This document shows, piece by piece, positions 25,432-42,094 of a stretch of 64,000 nucleotides of DNA (position 1 is the first letter of the stretch; each line of letters opens with the position of its first letter). The translations under genes were made by a program, and so were the position numbers. The stretch is taken from contig CAJNOP010000003.1 of NCBI GenBank assembly GCA_905250075.1, positions 1,314,395-1,378,394 on the forward strand. Reading direction: 5' to 3'. Origin of the DNA: Rotaria sp. Silwood1 (taxonomy: Eukaryota; Rotifera; Eurotatoria; Philodinida; Philodinidae). The notes beneath the pieces are model-generated. The model was not told where the DNA came from, did no database searches, and saw nothing but the letters and a program-made list of their open reading frames with translations.

Positions 25432-26461
25432 ATGTTGAATACCGATTCGGATACTGAATCTGAAGACTTATCTACTCAAGTTTCATATTCTCATCAACCA
25501 GAATGGTCTGATGTTGTACCAATTGAACAAGATGATGGATCAAATCCTGTTGTTAAAATAGATTATTCAGATCAATTTCGTGAAACATTTGATTATATAC
25601 GTGCACGTATGCAATCAAATGAAATGAGTGAACGAACACTTGAGTTAACAAAAACGGCATGTCAACTTAATCCTGCGAATTATACAGTTTGGTGTTATAG
25701 ATGTCAAATTTTATATCGTCTTAAATGCGATTTAAATGAAGAATTAACATTTATTGCACAAATGATTAAAGAAAATCCAAAAAAATATCAAGTAAATTTT
25801 ATTATTTTTTTTTCTATTTTCTTTGATTTTTTTTATTAAGGTTTGGGAACATCGTCGTTTAATTGTTGAACGTTCAGATATTGTATCGAATGAATTACCA
25901 TTTCTTTCTACTGTTATTAATAATGATTCGAAAAATTATCATGCATGGCAATATCGTCAATGGTTACTTAAAACTTATTCACTTTGGTTGAATGAATTAG
26001 ATTATGTTGATCAATTAATAAATGATATACGAAATAATTCTGCTTGGAATCAACGTTATTTTGTTATAGCTCATACAACTGGTTTTAAAGAGGATATTAT
26101 TGAATGTGAATTAGATTATGTTGAAAAACATATTGAATTATGTCCAGATAATGAAAGTGCATGGAATTATTTACGTGGTATTGCACGTTTTCGTTCTTTA
26201 AATTTAACTGATCAACATGTATGGAATTTTTGTGAAAATTTATATAAAAATAAATTTGAAAAAAGATAATTTTAATAATCAACAATGGAGATTTTTACTT
26301 AGTTATATGATTGAATTATTAATTGATGATGATCGAGATGAAAAACGTGAAGAAAATCGAACAATGATTCATGATCTTTGTGGAAAATTAGCTTTACAAA
26401 TTGATCCAAGTAGAAAAAAAAATATTGGCAATATATTCAAGAACAACATACGAAAAAATAA
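25432..26461 (+). CDS. FNTA: Protein farnesyltransferase/geranylgeranyltransferase-I alpha subunit
   Basis: Exon 1 (25,432-25,791) and exon 2 (25,841-26,461) encode the shared alpha subunit of farnesyltransferase and geranylgeranyltransferase type I, which helps attach isoprenoids to CaaX proteins in the cytosol. The PPTA repeats are clear: NPANYTVWCYR, NPKKYQVWEHRR, DSKNYHAWQYRQW, NNSAWNQRYFV and NESAWNYLRG, each with the family's N-x-x-x-W pattern. The acidic N-terminus is normal for the family. The reading frame breaks twice. At about 26,262-26,267 an A6 run (five would keep frame) shifts to +1. At about 26,414-26,422 an A9 run restores the frame, so that the tail reads YWQYIQEQHTKK and stops at 26,459-26,461. 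Two compensating homopolymer differences suggest sequencing error rather than decay. Without correction the protein would stop at 26,268 and lose the last ~65 residues. Confidence 0.9.
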
Positions 26462-26729
26462 CATTTAGTACTTTTAGTTTTTTTCTGTACTCTCTTTTCT
26501 TCAATTTTTGGATATCTATTCATTTATAATTGTGAATCCTAGTTAAGATCAGATCCGGTTTCTTTCTTTTTTTCTTTTCGCAAAAAAACAATAAAAAGGA
26601 AGAATATTAAAAGCAAATAAATCATTACAAAAACTATAAGGTATCACTCAGTACAAAAAATAACAAAAACGATTGTATTATGAAAGTCTTTGAAATATTT
26701 AGTTGGATTTTTTGCAGTATTTTTGCGCC

Positions 26730-26965
26730 CACTACTCCCCTCCCCCCTCCCCACAGACGTGACAGATATCCTTAGCAACGAGACATCACAGACGTGACAG
26801 ACATCCTTAGCAACGAGACATCACAGACGTGAGAGACATTTTAACTAATTAATTAACTATCCAATTAATAATCTAATTAATCGACTAATTAATTGTCTGA
26901 TTAATATTTCGTTAGTTATTAATTAATAACTACGTCACAGACCGTGACAGACATCTTAGTAGCTA
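26730..26965. repeat. 35-bp tandem repeat plus TAATTAAT-rich palindromic element
   Basis: About 2.4 copies of a 35-bp unit (CAGACGTGACAGAYATCC, then TTAGCAACGAGACATCA) run from 26,753 to about 26,838. Next come irregular TAATTAATTA units and the closing inverted motif GTCACAGACCGTGACAGACAT. The GTCAC..RT.TGTGAC motif, the TAATTAAT core and an upstream CCACTACTC are shared with the inverted-repeat element at 42,095-42,600, so this looks like a diverged member of that family. Confidence 0.6.
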
Positions 26966-27595
26966 CGGTGCTAGATAACCATTATCAATAATAAAAATAA
27001 TAATTAATAATATCATAACTAATAATAAAGTATAATTTTTTAAATGAAATAAATGTATATTAGTATAGTATTAATTAAGGTTATTTTTTTTATACACATG
27101 AGACATAAAATGTGGTCCGTAATATACACAATCACTATTTTATTGCGATTGATTACAACAGTTAGATCATGTTTCACATTTTTAATCCCGCCAGGGATTG
27201 CGCTAACAGCTTTTTATAAATTAGATGTATATTCTTGAATATATTCAAATCTTATTATAATAATGAGTAAATATATCTAGAAGTATTAAAGAAAAGTATG
27301 ATTCTCATTAGTATTTGCCTTTACATATATATTTCAGTCAAAGATTATGGATTACACAAAGCGATAAGCTATTTTCGTTTGTGCACTACTTGAGAACTGG
27401 AGACCTGTAGGACAGTCTTCAATCCAGAATAACCCCATTTATGCATTTTGAAGAACATCGGAGTGGAACAAATGGGATTATAGTTACGTAAATCTTTGTC
27501 CTGCGGATCTCTACTTAGATTATTTACTTTGATTTGACGAAATAAGTGTAATAGGTTGGTATGATATACTTATTTATTTTTCGTTTTCTATTTAG
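26966..27595. other. Non-coding region holding the left inversion breakpoint
   Basis: No supported gene. Its right end (up to TTTCTATTTAG at 27,595) is the 3' part of an intron whose upstream exon is absent here. The matching upstream exon is on the opposite strand, ending at 50,795. A rearrangement breakpoint must therefore lie between the end of FNTA and 27,595. Confidence 0.5.
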
Positions 27596-29016
27596 GCATC
27601 TAATGAATTTATTCTAAATTCATTAAGTACTGTACGATATGCTGAATTTTGTCTTCCGAGTTGTCATAATGGTTATGAAACAATTCATATGGACAAACGT
27701 CTTGTACCTTTTACTAGCACATATATGCCTCATTTACAAACATTACGTCTCTGGCGACCAGATGATTTTCCTTGGACAACTGGTAAGTTTACTGTAAATA
27801 AACAAAAAGAATCATAATAAAATTTTCTTAATGAGTTATGACAAAATATTCCATTTTTTATTTCTTTAATTTTTGTCAATTTTATTTTGTTATTTATTAA
27901 TCAAATAAATATTTTTATTATAATATACAGTTCAATTTGAATGAAAAAATCTTCTTTTTTTTCTATAATGTTTATTTATAGGTGATCTTGTTCCAGTAAA
28001 ACTTAACATTTGAGAAGTAACATCAAATACTTTGAAAGCTTTAGTTTGTATTGGAAAAATTGAGCAATCATGTGAGATTGAAAGAATCAAAATGATTTTA
28101 TCGAAATCTTTTTCTAATTTATTTCTATCGATTTTCAGTTTTAAAAATAAACAATAGAAAATTAAGGAAAATTGTTTTACTTCAAAATATTAATTAAATG
28201 TGAAATTCTTCTGGTGAAAAACAGTGATTAGAAGAAAATGATAGAGATAAAAGTCTCACTTACAGCAATTTTTTTACTCAATTATATAATATTAACCTAA
28301 TCAATTCACTCTATAAGAATCGAGAGTGAACCCAGATGGATTGATAAAATTCTTTTGAAGTTCGCAAAGCATAAATAAAATCGAAAAATTCTTCATGATT
28401 CTTTAGAAATTTCTTGGAAGAACTCATATGGAGTGATACGAAGAGTTCTAAAAGAACTCATTAGATACTTTTATCAATCTGACAACACTATTTCTAGATG
28501 TTAATAAAGAAAATTTATTATAAAAACTACAAAGAAACAACTTCCTATCTCAAACATCTATTTCGAGTATTGTGTTTCTTGTTTTGAAAATAGAGACAGA
28601 AAAAGAAACAATATATATTCATAAAACATATACTAGGGAGATTCAATTAAAGATAATTTTGTGTTTCTTTATTTTAGTTCGACCAGATTATAAAAGATAC
28701 TACGATGATCTTTTACCTCTACAATGGCTAAATTCTTTAGAAGTACCTGAATCGATTGGTATATACATATAAATACAAGAATTTTATACGAGAAATTAAA
28801 TTAATAATATAATTCTTTTTTCTTTTAGCTCAACATGTGATCGTTTTTGAACAAGATCTTTGTCAACTAATCGACAAATTAAAAGATTTGACTTTTCTTG
28901 ATATTTATGGTAAAACTCATTACAAAAAAGTAGAACCTTATCGTTTAATGGTTCAAGCTCGTTTTCCAGATAGCCGAGTGGGTGTCGACGTATCAAGATT
29001 TCGTCTATGGCTTTGA
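27596..29016 (+). pseudogene. 3' half of a split F-box/LRR-like gene
   Basis: Three exons (27,596-27,782, 28,678-28,758, 28,829-29,016) join in phase (ACT-G|TT, ATT-G|CT) to give about 151 residues ending in the stop at 29,016. The sequence includes TVRYAEFCLPSCHNG, MPHLQTLRLWRPDDFPW, YYDDLLPLQWLNSLEV and RFPDSRVGVDVSRFRLWL. I recognise it as the C-terminal region of a large bdelloid F-box/leucine-rich-like family. There is no start codon or F-box upstream: the first exon simply opens with an acceptor. Intron 1 of this piece is long (895 nt). The missing 5' part is represented on the minus strand at 53,879-50,795. Function of the family is unknown; an SCF-type ubiquitin ligase substrate receptor is the default guess. 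Confidence 0.75.
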
Positions 29017-29294
29017 TTTTCCGTTTTTTAGTTATGTGTAATAGATGTGTGTTAAAGACAAATGTTATAGTAAACTAGTTGTTTTTTTGCTTATGTTTCT
29101 GTAATATTGTGAATTGTAAGAAGTTTACATTCAACAATGGAATGTCAATATTGTTCTTCATACAATATTTTATTGTTTTCCGGAGAATTCTAATTTTGTT
29201 ACTGGAGAAATGTATTAGTTAATCTATCTATCAAGATATGTTATTGAGTAGAAAAGTGGCAAATTCTTTTGATAATTTATTTAAAGAAAATGTA
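29017..29294. other. Non-coding spacer
   Basis: 3' flank of the F-box half gene. Nothing else seen up to the pogo-like terminus at 29,295. Confidence 0.4.
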
Positions 29295-30689
29295 CAGTAA
29301 AACCTCTCTTATAGGGGCACCAATGGGACTTCTTCAAATCGCCCACCTTACGATGATGCCCGTCTTATAGAGTTTACATTTATATCAAGGACTAGTACGT
29401 TATTCACTAGCGAAACCATAAACAACAGTCCTACTTATATGCTCTTAGGGATGCATCAATTCCAGAAAATTGACCGCAAAGATGCTATTTTTGCGATATG
29501 AAGAACCACCGATTCCGACCAATTTTTTGTGTTAAGCTTGTCCGCCTTGTATCGCTCTACCTCTAATGGTTGCTGAATTGCACTAAATACGATTAAAAGA
29601 TGTCAGAATTGGTCAAAATTGGCTAAAAATCCTGAATTTTTGCCCAATTCTGTCATCGTTTGATTGTATTTAATGAAATCCGGCAACCATTAGAGGTCGA
29701 GCAATTTAAGGCGGTCAAGTTTAGCACAAAAAATTGCTCGGAATCGGTAGTTCTTCATATCGCAAAAATAGCATCTTTGAGGTCAATTTTCTGGAATTGG
29801 TGCATTCCTATATGCTCTCGATTCACTTTTAGTATTTTGATCGCTTTTTTGTCAATTAGAATCTTCTTTCAACAAAGTTTATTTTCCATTATCCTATTTA
29901 CAATGAACATATTCTGTGTTTGAAATTTGCTTCATATTGCTTTCATTGAATGTCAATGTTGACCAGTATTAATTTTAAAGGAGTGACAAATCGATGAAGT
30001 TCTGGTTCATGAGTACATGCGTGTAGATGCAGCTCTCGAACCATTTCACCCTCAACTTACCTTGGTGAAAGTCCAATTTCTTTATTGACTAGTTGCGTCT
30101 TTTCTTATATTAAGAGATCTCAAAATAGAATAGTTTTCAATCGTGTGTGCCACGAGCCATGGGAAAACAGCTTCATTGATGTTGTGATCCGTCTCATTTT
30201 GTAGATTGCGCTTGATACCTTTATTTGTATTCGTCTTTTCACTGAAAAATAATGTAAACAGCACCGCTTTGACATCTTTGTACTTGCTACATAACTTGCG
30301 TTGCGATAATCTAGCACCATTAGCATAGTCATTGATCAATACAACTTTCTCATCAAGTGAGATGATGTTATTTTTCAATGATTTTGAAAGAAAACAACAA
30401 GTGACACAACTATTCATACTCTTTTTATAACTGACAAAACAATTAAAATTGTAGAGATGAGTTATTTTGTGTGTTGCATCGGACAGAACTTTTCTCTCTC
30501 CTATTCACTGAACAACAAAGAACAGTATAATAATTGTATCTGCCAATACAAGAGATTCAGTGGTACAGTAGATCGTAAAAAAATAGTGCCCGCTATAAGA
30601 GATGGAAGGTGCTCTTGTTATAGATGCTCATTTCCAACAAAAAAGTGGTCGGTCATTCTGTCAAGTGCTCATTTATGGAGATTTTACTG
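29295..30689 (-). mobile_element. Degenerate pogo/Tigger-like DNA transposon
   Basis: The terminal inverted repeats are CAGTAAAACCTCTC at the left and, inward from the right, CAGTAAAATCTCC, flanked on both sides by TA as expected of the Tc1/mariner-pogo superfamily. On the minus strand, 30,417-30,082 encodes a remnant of the CENP-B/pogo N-terminal DNA-binding region: SLDEKVVLINDYANG and LSQRKLCSKYK (psq-type helix-turn-helix), then NINEAVFPWL (second helix-turn-helix). The DDE domain is missing or unrecognisable and frames are broken, so it is inactive. A 365-bp MITE is nested in it at 29,446-29,810. Confidence 0.75.
29438..29818. mobile_element. 365-bp foldback hAT-like MITE with perfect 8-bp TSD
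   Basis: The element at 29,446-29,810 is almost entirely palindromic. The left arm (TAGGGATGCATCAATTCC onward) and right arm match over roughly 150 bp with few differences. It is flanked by perfect direct repeats TATGCTCT (29,438-29,445 and 29,811-29,818). TAG ends plus an 8-bp duplication indicate hAT-type transposition. It is inserted in the pogo-like relic and is therefore younger. Confidence 0.88.
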
Positions 30690-30734
30690 TAATTCTTCGT
30701 TCATTTATTTCAATTAATGTTGGTATAGAATTCA

Positions 30735-30815
30735 AGGGAGAAACAGCAGACTCCATGACTCCACTTGACTCCACTCTGACTCCGCATGACTCTATATGAC
30801 TTCACTCTTGTATGA
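30735..30815. repeat. GACTCCA short tandem repeat
   Basis: Irregular tandem copies of GACTCCA/GACTCTA/GACTTCA separated by 2-5 bases. Confidence 0.6.
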
Positions 30816-30927
30816 AGTCCTTAGTATTATTCCCTTGACTATAGTCAAGGTCTTAATTCCGAAATTGACTGTGTGTTTGCGTGTTTGTCCGCAGGACAGT
30901 AGTTCGGCTCTATGTAGTGCTATATAA

Positions 30928-31266
30928 TGAGAATACCCTTAGGTCCTCAAGTCCTATATTATGAGGGTACCTTTAGGTACTCAAGTCCTATATAATGGGG
31001 CACCCTTAAGTCCTCAAGTCCTCTCTTATGAGGGTACCTTTAGATGCTCAAGTCCTATATTATGAAGGTACCTTTAGGTGCTCAAATCCTATATAATGGT
31101 GGTACCTTTAGGTTCACAAGGTCTATTATACAGAGGTATCGAAAAGTCCCCAAGGGCTATTATACAGAAGTACGGATAGGTCCTCAAAGTCTATACTATA
31201 GCGGTACCCACAAAGTATCAAGCGGTATTATATGGGGGTACCCATAGGATCCGCAGGTCTATACGA
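30928..31266 (+). repeat. 33-34 bp minisatellite, about ten degenerate units
   Basis: Each unit follows GGTACCTTTAGGT, then CCTCAAGTCCTATATTATGAG with substitutions. Units at 30,958-31,110 are most alike and those after 31,110 are more diverged. There are no spacers, so it is a simple minisatellite and not a CRISPR-like array. It ends about 230 bp before the proposed first PARG exon. Confidence 0.75.
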
Positions 31267-31497
31267 GAGAGACAACCAAAGGTTTTTACGGCCTCTCTCG
31301 TAAGAGTTATTACAGCATACTTACTCGGTTCTTCTTCGTTTCTCTTGAATTTATAACCCGAATACAGGAAATCTATATATGCACGAAAAATTTAAACTTT
31401 ACTGATTCCTACATGTCAAGATATTTATTCTTCTGTTCATCTGTTAACTAAATCAACTCTTAACTGAGTATGGGAGAGGTTTAATTGACAGAGATCC

Positions 31498-36125
<4,628 letters not shown>

Positions 36126-36237
36126 CACCAACAATGTATTGTTAGTGACTCGACACTCTATAGTAATTGCAAATCATTTCATCGTTTTCTTTACCGTGTA
36201 TGAAAGTTTATTTTTCAATGTGACCAATCGCATCGTA

Positions 36238-36330
36238 TCGGGTGTGTGCGGGTGGGTATGGGTCTGGGTGGGCGTGCTACTAGCTATAGGTAACCTCTTC
36301 ATCAACACCTACACCCACACCCTCAAGAAA
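36238..36330. repeat. Telomere-like foldback 3
   Basis: The G-rich run GGGTGTGTGCGGGTGGGTAT continues with GGGTCTGGGTGGGCG. After a ~35-nt loop comes CACCTACACCCACACCCTC on the same strand. It has the same architecture as the foldbacks at 23.4 and 23.6 kb. Confidence 0.6.
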
Positions 36331-38138
36331 AAAAAACCGCGCACTCTATTCGAAAAGATATACTTCCATATAATAGTAACAAAGCTTCATTGAAAAAAAT
36401 CAGCTCTGTCTTTTTCGCATATATTTCACATTAATTCTGTAATTTTCCAAAAAGAAAAAAAGAATTTTTTTTTTCAAATAATCAAAATAAAGTGCAAAGC
36501 TCGTTAATAACACTGAATGAGGATATAGTCATGATGAATTTTCTCGCTTTGAATCTTTGAAAAAAATTTCAATAGATTGGTTTAATACCTTCTAACATCA
36601 ACCACTTATTTATCAAATGCCAGATTTTCTTTAGTTAGAGACATTGAAGACGTTTTTTTTTTCTCAAAAACGAAAAAATAAATAGAGTATGTTAAATAAA
36701 GAAAGAGTGTTGTGAAAGCATGAGAGTTTTAATGAATTGATAAAATGAGTTTCATATAAGAAAAATAGTTCAGAGTTAATTAAGATGTTTGACAGTTATC
36801 AATTGTAATTAGTTCTACTTGGTTCCTCTCTTATCTCTATATATTCGATAACGTTATAACGACTTGATAATCAAACATCAATAAAATGAAACATTCTTAA
36901 TCGTAAGGTGAAACCAATGTGACGAAATATCTACCGAATGACTGCTTTATGAGAGATATAATAACTAATATTTAATGAAATAAAAGCATACCTATTTGAC
37001 ATTTTTCAAGCTCAGTTTGATTTATTCTCGTCGAAATCTCAATAGACTAAATAAGAGGCAAAACACAATCAAAATCAGCTAGTCGATAAAGAGTTGTCAT
37101 AGATGAAATATCGATCGAAATTTTCGAATGAACTTCACAGAAATAAGATTTTATTGAATCTATCTCGATTAGCATTTAACTACTTATCAAACATTAGAAA
37201 TGATAAAATTATTGAAAATGTTTAACTTCCGAAGAAAAGAATAAAACAAGTCAATTTTCTTAAATATAACAATTAGTTAGAACTTCTCTTCTCTTGATTT
37301 CAAGAGAAGAGTAAAAATTCGATTTAATCAATCGATTAAAATTTGATAAACATTATATTGAATATCGTTGGTAGAAATCTCGAATGAAATATTATTTAAA
37401 TGATAAATCGTTTCTTTTTTTAAGTTTACAATCAATTTCAACGGTTAATTATAAATTCTCTTCGATAAAATTGTACTATATATATAGAACGATAAATATA
37501 AACAATTTAAGAATAACATTTTCTCAATATTCGTCAATTATAATTGTTTAAAAAAAATAAGAATTATTTGTTAAATAAATCAATCTCGAATAAATAATTC
37601 ATCTTATTTGACATATGGTAGGCAGTTATTGAATAGATTATCTTATTGAGAGTCAATTTATAAAAAGAAGATATTTATTTCATAGATAAACCATATATCA
37701 ATATTCAATAAAATATCACCGACACGTTCTTTTTTTTTTTAATAGAATAATCAAGTAAAATATATTAAATGAATATCGAAACGAAACATTTTATCTCAAT
37801 TTAATTTTTTTTTACATGTTTAATATCTGATTTTTTTTTCGAGCTATCAACCGAATTTATTGATTTGCTTGTAAATTGACCAATTATTGAAGGTAAGACA
37901 TTAAAATTTTAAGCGACCAAAAAAGAATATGATTGGTTATCTATGACTTGAATATGACTCAGACTGACGATAATCAATCATATTCTTTTCCGTCGATTCG
38001 GTATTCGGTCTCAAATTTGGCCGATTATTAATACCACTTATTTCAAGACAATGACCGTCAAGCGCAAAGGCTCCTATATATATGTATATACATAAATTTG
38101 TACATGTTCAATATTCTCACAAATAGGTCAAATAAAGA
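36331..38138. other. 1.8-kb non-coding region
   Basis: No supported gene. It contains a perfect 12-bp inverted repeat CTCTTCTCTTGA/TCAAGAGAAGAG at about 37,286-37,311 with a 2-nt loop. The end must hold the promoter of the following F-box-like gene. Confidence 0.4.
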
Positions 38139-40290
38139 ATGAGCTACTTATCAAACACAAGTATGTAATTATTTATTAATATGAATATTTTGTTTTATTG
38201 TTTTCTATAGAAAATATTGTTGAATTACTTGACTTACCAGATGAAATGATTTTATCCATTATGAATAAAATTAAACCTCGACCTATATTACTCTATTCAA
38301 TGATCGGCATCAAAAATATTCGTTTGGAACAACTTGCTCTTGGTCAATGTCATTCGATCGATCTAACTTCTGATTATTTTGAATCACCAAATGAAATGCT
38401 TATTCAAAAATTCATATCATTTACGTTACCATGTATTTTTAATTATATTGAATCACTTACAATCAATATTTTACATATACGAAATTTTGATCGCATTGCT
38501 AAAACAATTCATGATAAAAATTGTCTCAATAATTTAAAGCATTTGAAAATAATGGCTGGTCGTTTCCATTGTGATACACAAGTACCTTTTAGAACAAGTA
38601 AGTTATACTTAATTGTTCTCTTTTTATTCGAATATATACATCTTATTAGACAATAATTCACTTTATTTATGATTTCAATATTTTGGAAACTTTATCCTAA
38701 TCATTGAAAGAGGATTTGTCTTTGACTATATTTTCGACTCTATAACATAGTTTCATTATAGAGAATCAGACAGCTGAATACCATTTTATTTCGATTTCGT
38801 TCAGATGAATTTTTTCTAGAAGCTCTACTACCCGAAATTTCCATGCCAGTCATTTTTTGTTATATAATGAATAAAATTCATGTAAGATGAATAGATAATG
38901 TTCATGTTTGAATACTATGGACAGATGATAAGGTAATTCGAGAATTTTTCGATTTATGCAGATCGAAAATTTATTTCATTTGTGTAATTTTTAGATTATT
39001 ATGATGTTATTGAGGTACGGCGTTATCCTTTATTCTCCGATATACCTCAAGTTTTCGACATTTGTGGTGAACTTATTGATCTACTGGTATCATTTTATCA
39101 TCATTCACCAATAATGTCTTCAATTATTTCATTCGAATTTGGTCCTAATTGTGTTGCATCAATTCCACCAAGTGATGAACTATTGTCCTTTCCTCAATCA
39201 CATAATCTCACTCATATTTGTATTACATTTCGTCAATTCGACGATTGTGTTCGATTATTGAATCAAATAGGAGCACAGTTACATTCATTCGATGTGAGCA
39301 TAATGCGCGTCCGTTTATCTCGAGGATTTGATTTATCAGAAATATCGTTGGTAAGTAATGCTTCTTTTTTTTATTTAGTAATATAATATTATTTTTTATT
39401 TAACTTAGATATGTTGTCCTAATTTGAAAGAATTAAAAATGAGAATATATCGAAATATATTCGAATATGAACAATGTATTATTCCTCTTTTACAACGTTT
39501 ATCAAATGTCGAACATTTAACATTATTATTGGCTATTGATGTAAATGAAGATGGACCAAATCATTTTATTGATGGATTTGATTTACAACGAGATATTGTT
39601 TCATATATGCCTAAATTATTCCAATTTGATTTTCATATTCGTTCAATATTAAAAAATGCTAATCATATAGAACTCGATAAAATTCGTCAAAGTTTTATTC
39701 AATATAAACAATCTATTGATTGTACAATTGATTATTTCAATAATCAATATAGTCAATGTCAAATATATTCTCTTCCATATATTGGTACTCGTCTTGACTT
39801 TATTTCAAATCGATTTCCATTATTCAATGTTGAAAAAAGATTTTCAAATGTTACAATGTTAATACTTTTTGATGATATCAAACCGTTTGAACATGTTTTT
39901 TTTCAACGTGTTGCACGAGTTTTACCTCGTCTTAAACTGCTTGAAGTATTCAATCTTCTTGAACAAGAAGAAAAAAATCAGGCAACAAATAATTCTATTG
40001 AATTTCGTCATTTATCAACACTTATTTTGCATGATATTCATGCGGATTATGTTCAACAACTTTTATATCGAACTTATCTTCCATGTTTAATCGAACTTGT
40101 TATTCGCAATGATTTTGCGTTAACAATAATTAATCAAAATCAACAACAAGTTAAAAACAATTGTTCTAAAGTTCAAACTCTTATTACTGTTGAACCATGG
40201 ACCTATCCCAATGATACTTATCAAAAATTTTTTCCAAACTTAGTCGTGTTTCATAAAAGAATGTTAAATAATAAATTATTTGTAAAATAA
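38139..40290 (+). CDS. F-box/LRR-like protein (bdelloid-expanded family)
   Basis: Four exons (38,139-38,160, 38,211-38,597, 38,995-39,350, 39,409-40,290) sum to 1647 nt, encoding 548 residues. The tiny first exon supplies the ATG (MSYLSNT) and splices A|AA into an F-box-like segment, LLDLPDEMILSIMNKIKP. The body consists of leucine-rich, irregular repeats (CCPNLKELKMRIY, QRLSNVEHLTLLL, DIVSYMPKLFQFDFHIRS, VARVLPRLKLLEVFNLL), ending near LITVEPWTYPND and a Lys-rich tail. The family is familiar from bdelloid gene sets, but its substrates are unknown; SCF ubiquitin ligase recruitment is the usual role of F-box proteins. All splice phases agree and no internal stop is seen, so it appears intact. 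It is a different subfamily from the split gene at 27.6/50.8-53.9 kb. Confidence 0.75.
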
Positions 40291-41295
40291 AATAGTAAAA
40301 GTCAATTACAATTAAGACAATCATCTTCAAAGAAATTTGATCATAAAATGACCATTTCATGGTTGATGAGAGCACATGCTGAGTTTGTCAAAGAATTTAT
40401 GGATTAAAAGCAATACTCATTTGTTTTGTTCTAATGAGTAAGAAAAAAGTATATAACGATTTTCTTTATTAATTCTTAAGGGTAAAATATGTGAGTTGCA
40501 GTATGTTTTTCCAGCATAAAAAGTCTATTTGAGAATAAACTCAAATTGAAAAATGACTTAAATTGTTTCGATTCAGATTGAATGTAATATGTTCATTCGA
40601 AAAGTATCTATGCCTTTTCAAACATAAGATATAATCGAACTTTGATTAAATATTCATTTCTCTTTTTCAAGATATGACTTTACTTTCAATGTTATTTATC
40701 ATAGACATTTTTACTTTTAAATATAATCAATTTATCGACGAAAACATTCGATTGGTGTTCTCATTTAAGAGAAAAACCGATATATATCATAAAGAATAGA
40801 AATCTATTATTTCATTATAATAAAAATGAAATTAATTGAACTTATTCAAAGTTAATCTCTTTGCCCTTCATAAATCACAAATATTCATAATATTCTACAC
40901 ACTATTTCAAAATACAAAAAAAAACCTCTAAGAATGTCTTATTTTGCACAATAAGAAGGGATCACCATTCACTATGTCATCTCAGATGTAAATAACTATT
41001 TATCTGAGATGAACTACACATAGATGATAGTGTCCACTATTGCTATAGTTTCATTTATTTTGTAAAATATTGAAAATAAAAACAATTATGTTGACCTAAT
41101 CAAATTTTATGATACATCCGCTGCACAACAAATTCTCATTTCACTTTCATTGGATTGTTGGTAGAATGTTGGAAGGCTGAATTGAGCATTTACTTAGATA
41201 TATAAAGATCCTATTTGAGACAATCTCAGATAGTAACTGTCTGTTTTTTTATTGAATAAATGAGAAGAAAAACAACATCTATTTAGAAGTAATGA
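40291..41295. other. Non-coding region
   Basis: 3' flank of the F-box-like gene. AT-rich with no supported feature. Confidence 0.45.
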
Positions 41296-41296
41296 T

Positions 41297-41900
41297 TTTA
41301 ATCAAGATAAAGATCAAAATCGATACATTTTATCGAATAGAATTGTTGCGTACCAACACGACGACAACGTACTTTATCTTTATCTAATTTTCGTTCAGTA
41401 CTTATTAAACGAATCATTTGTTCAGTTGTAAATGGATCTTGAAGATTTTCTGTTGAATTTTCATTTGTTCTATATTACCAAAGAACAGTTGATGAAGCTA
41501 AAAAATAATGAAAATTAAAATTCTTTTTCCTTTTATTTAAAATGAAAATTCTTTTTTTTACTATTTGTGTCGGTTGAATATCAATCTGGTTTAGTTACAG
41601 ATGAACAAATATTACTTCAATCATACATATCAAATGTTCAATCTCTTCTTATTTTTCAACTAGTTGATCATTGAAAACGATCAATTTTTGATTGAAGACG
41701 TTCATAAGTTTATTGATAAATATCAACTTCACCATTTCATACAAATTTATCATCAACATCATACATTTATTCAAGGAAAAATTTTTTTTTTTTTTAATTC
41801 TTCAGGTGTTTGTTCAACAATTGTTTCTATTGAAATTTCATCAAGAAATACTTTTCTTTGGTTTCCATCTTGTTTTCGTTTATTACTAAAAAAATAATTT
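41297..41900 (-). pseudogene. Decayed coding remnants, unrecognised
   Basis: On the minus strand a terminal-exon-like stretch (about 41,460-41,297) reads DPFTTEQMIRLISTERK and VRCRRVGTQQF before a stop. Further upstream, 41,890-41,780 reads RKVFLDEISIETIVEQ before poly-A and stop codons. The middle part has several stops. Protein-like codon composition suggests the remains of a gene, but I cannot name it or show that the pieces belong together. Confidence 0.3.
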
Positions 41901-42094
41901 TTTTTTTACTTTTATGCAGCTGTTCCTATACATCATTTTTTAAAATAGAAAAAGCATTCATATGAATATTTTTTGTCATAATCCAACAAAATCAACTAAA
42001 ATTGTTCCACATCCACATCCACATCCTCATTCAATCATTCTCACAACCATGTGCTTCTTCATCATCATGTTCATTAATAATCAATCTCTCTATT

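Noticed and set aside
30928..31266. Regular ~34-bp repeats reminiscent of a CRISPR array
   Set aside because: Units are contiguous and degenerate with no unique spacers, and the genome is a spliced eukaryotic one.
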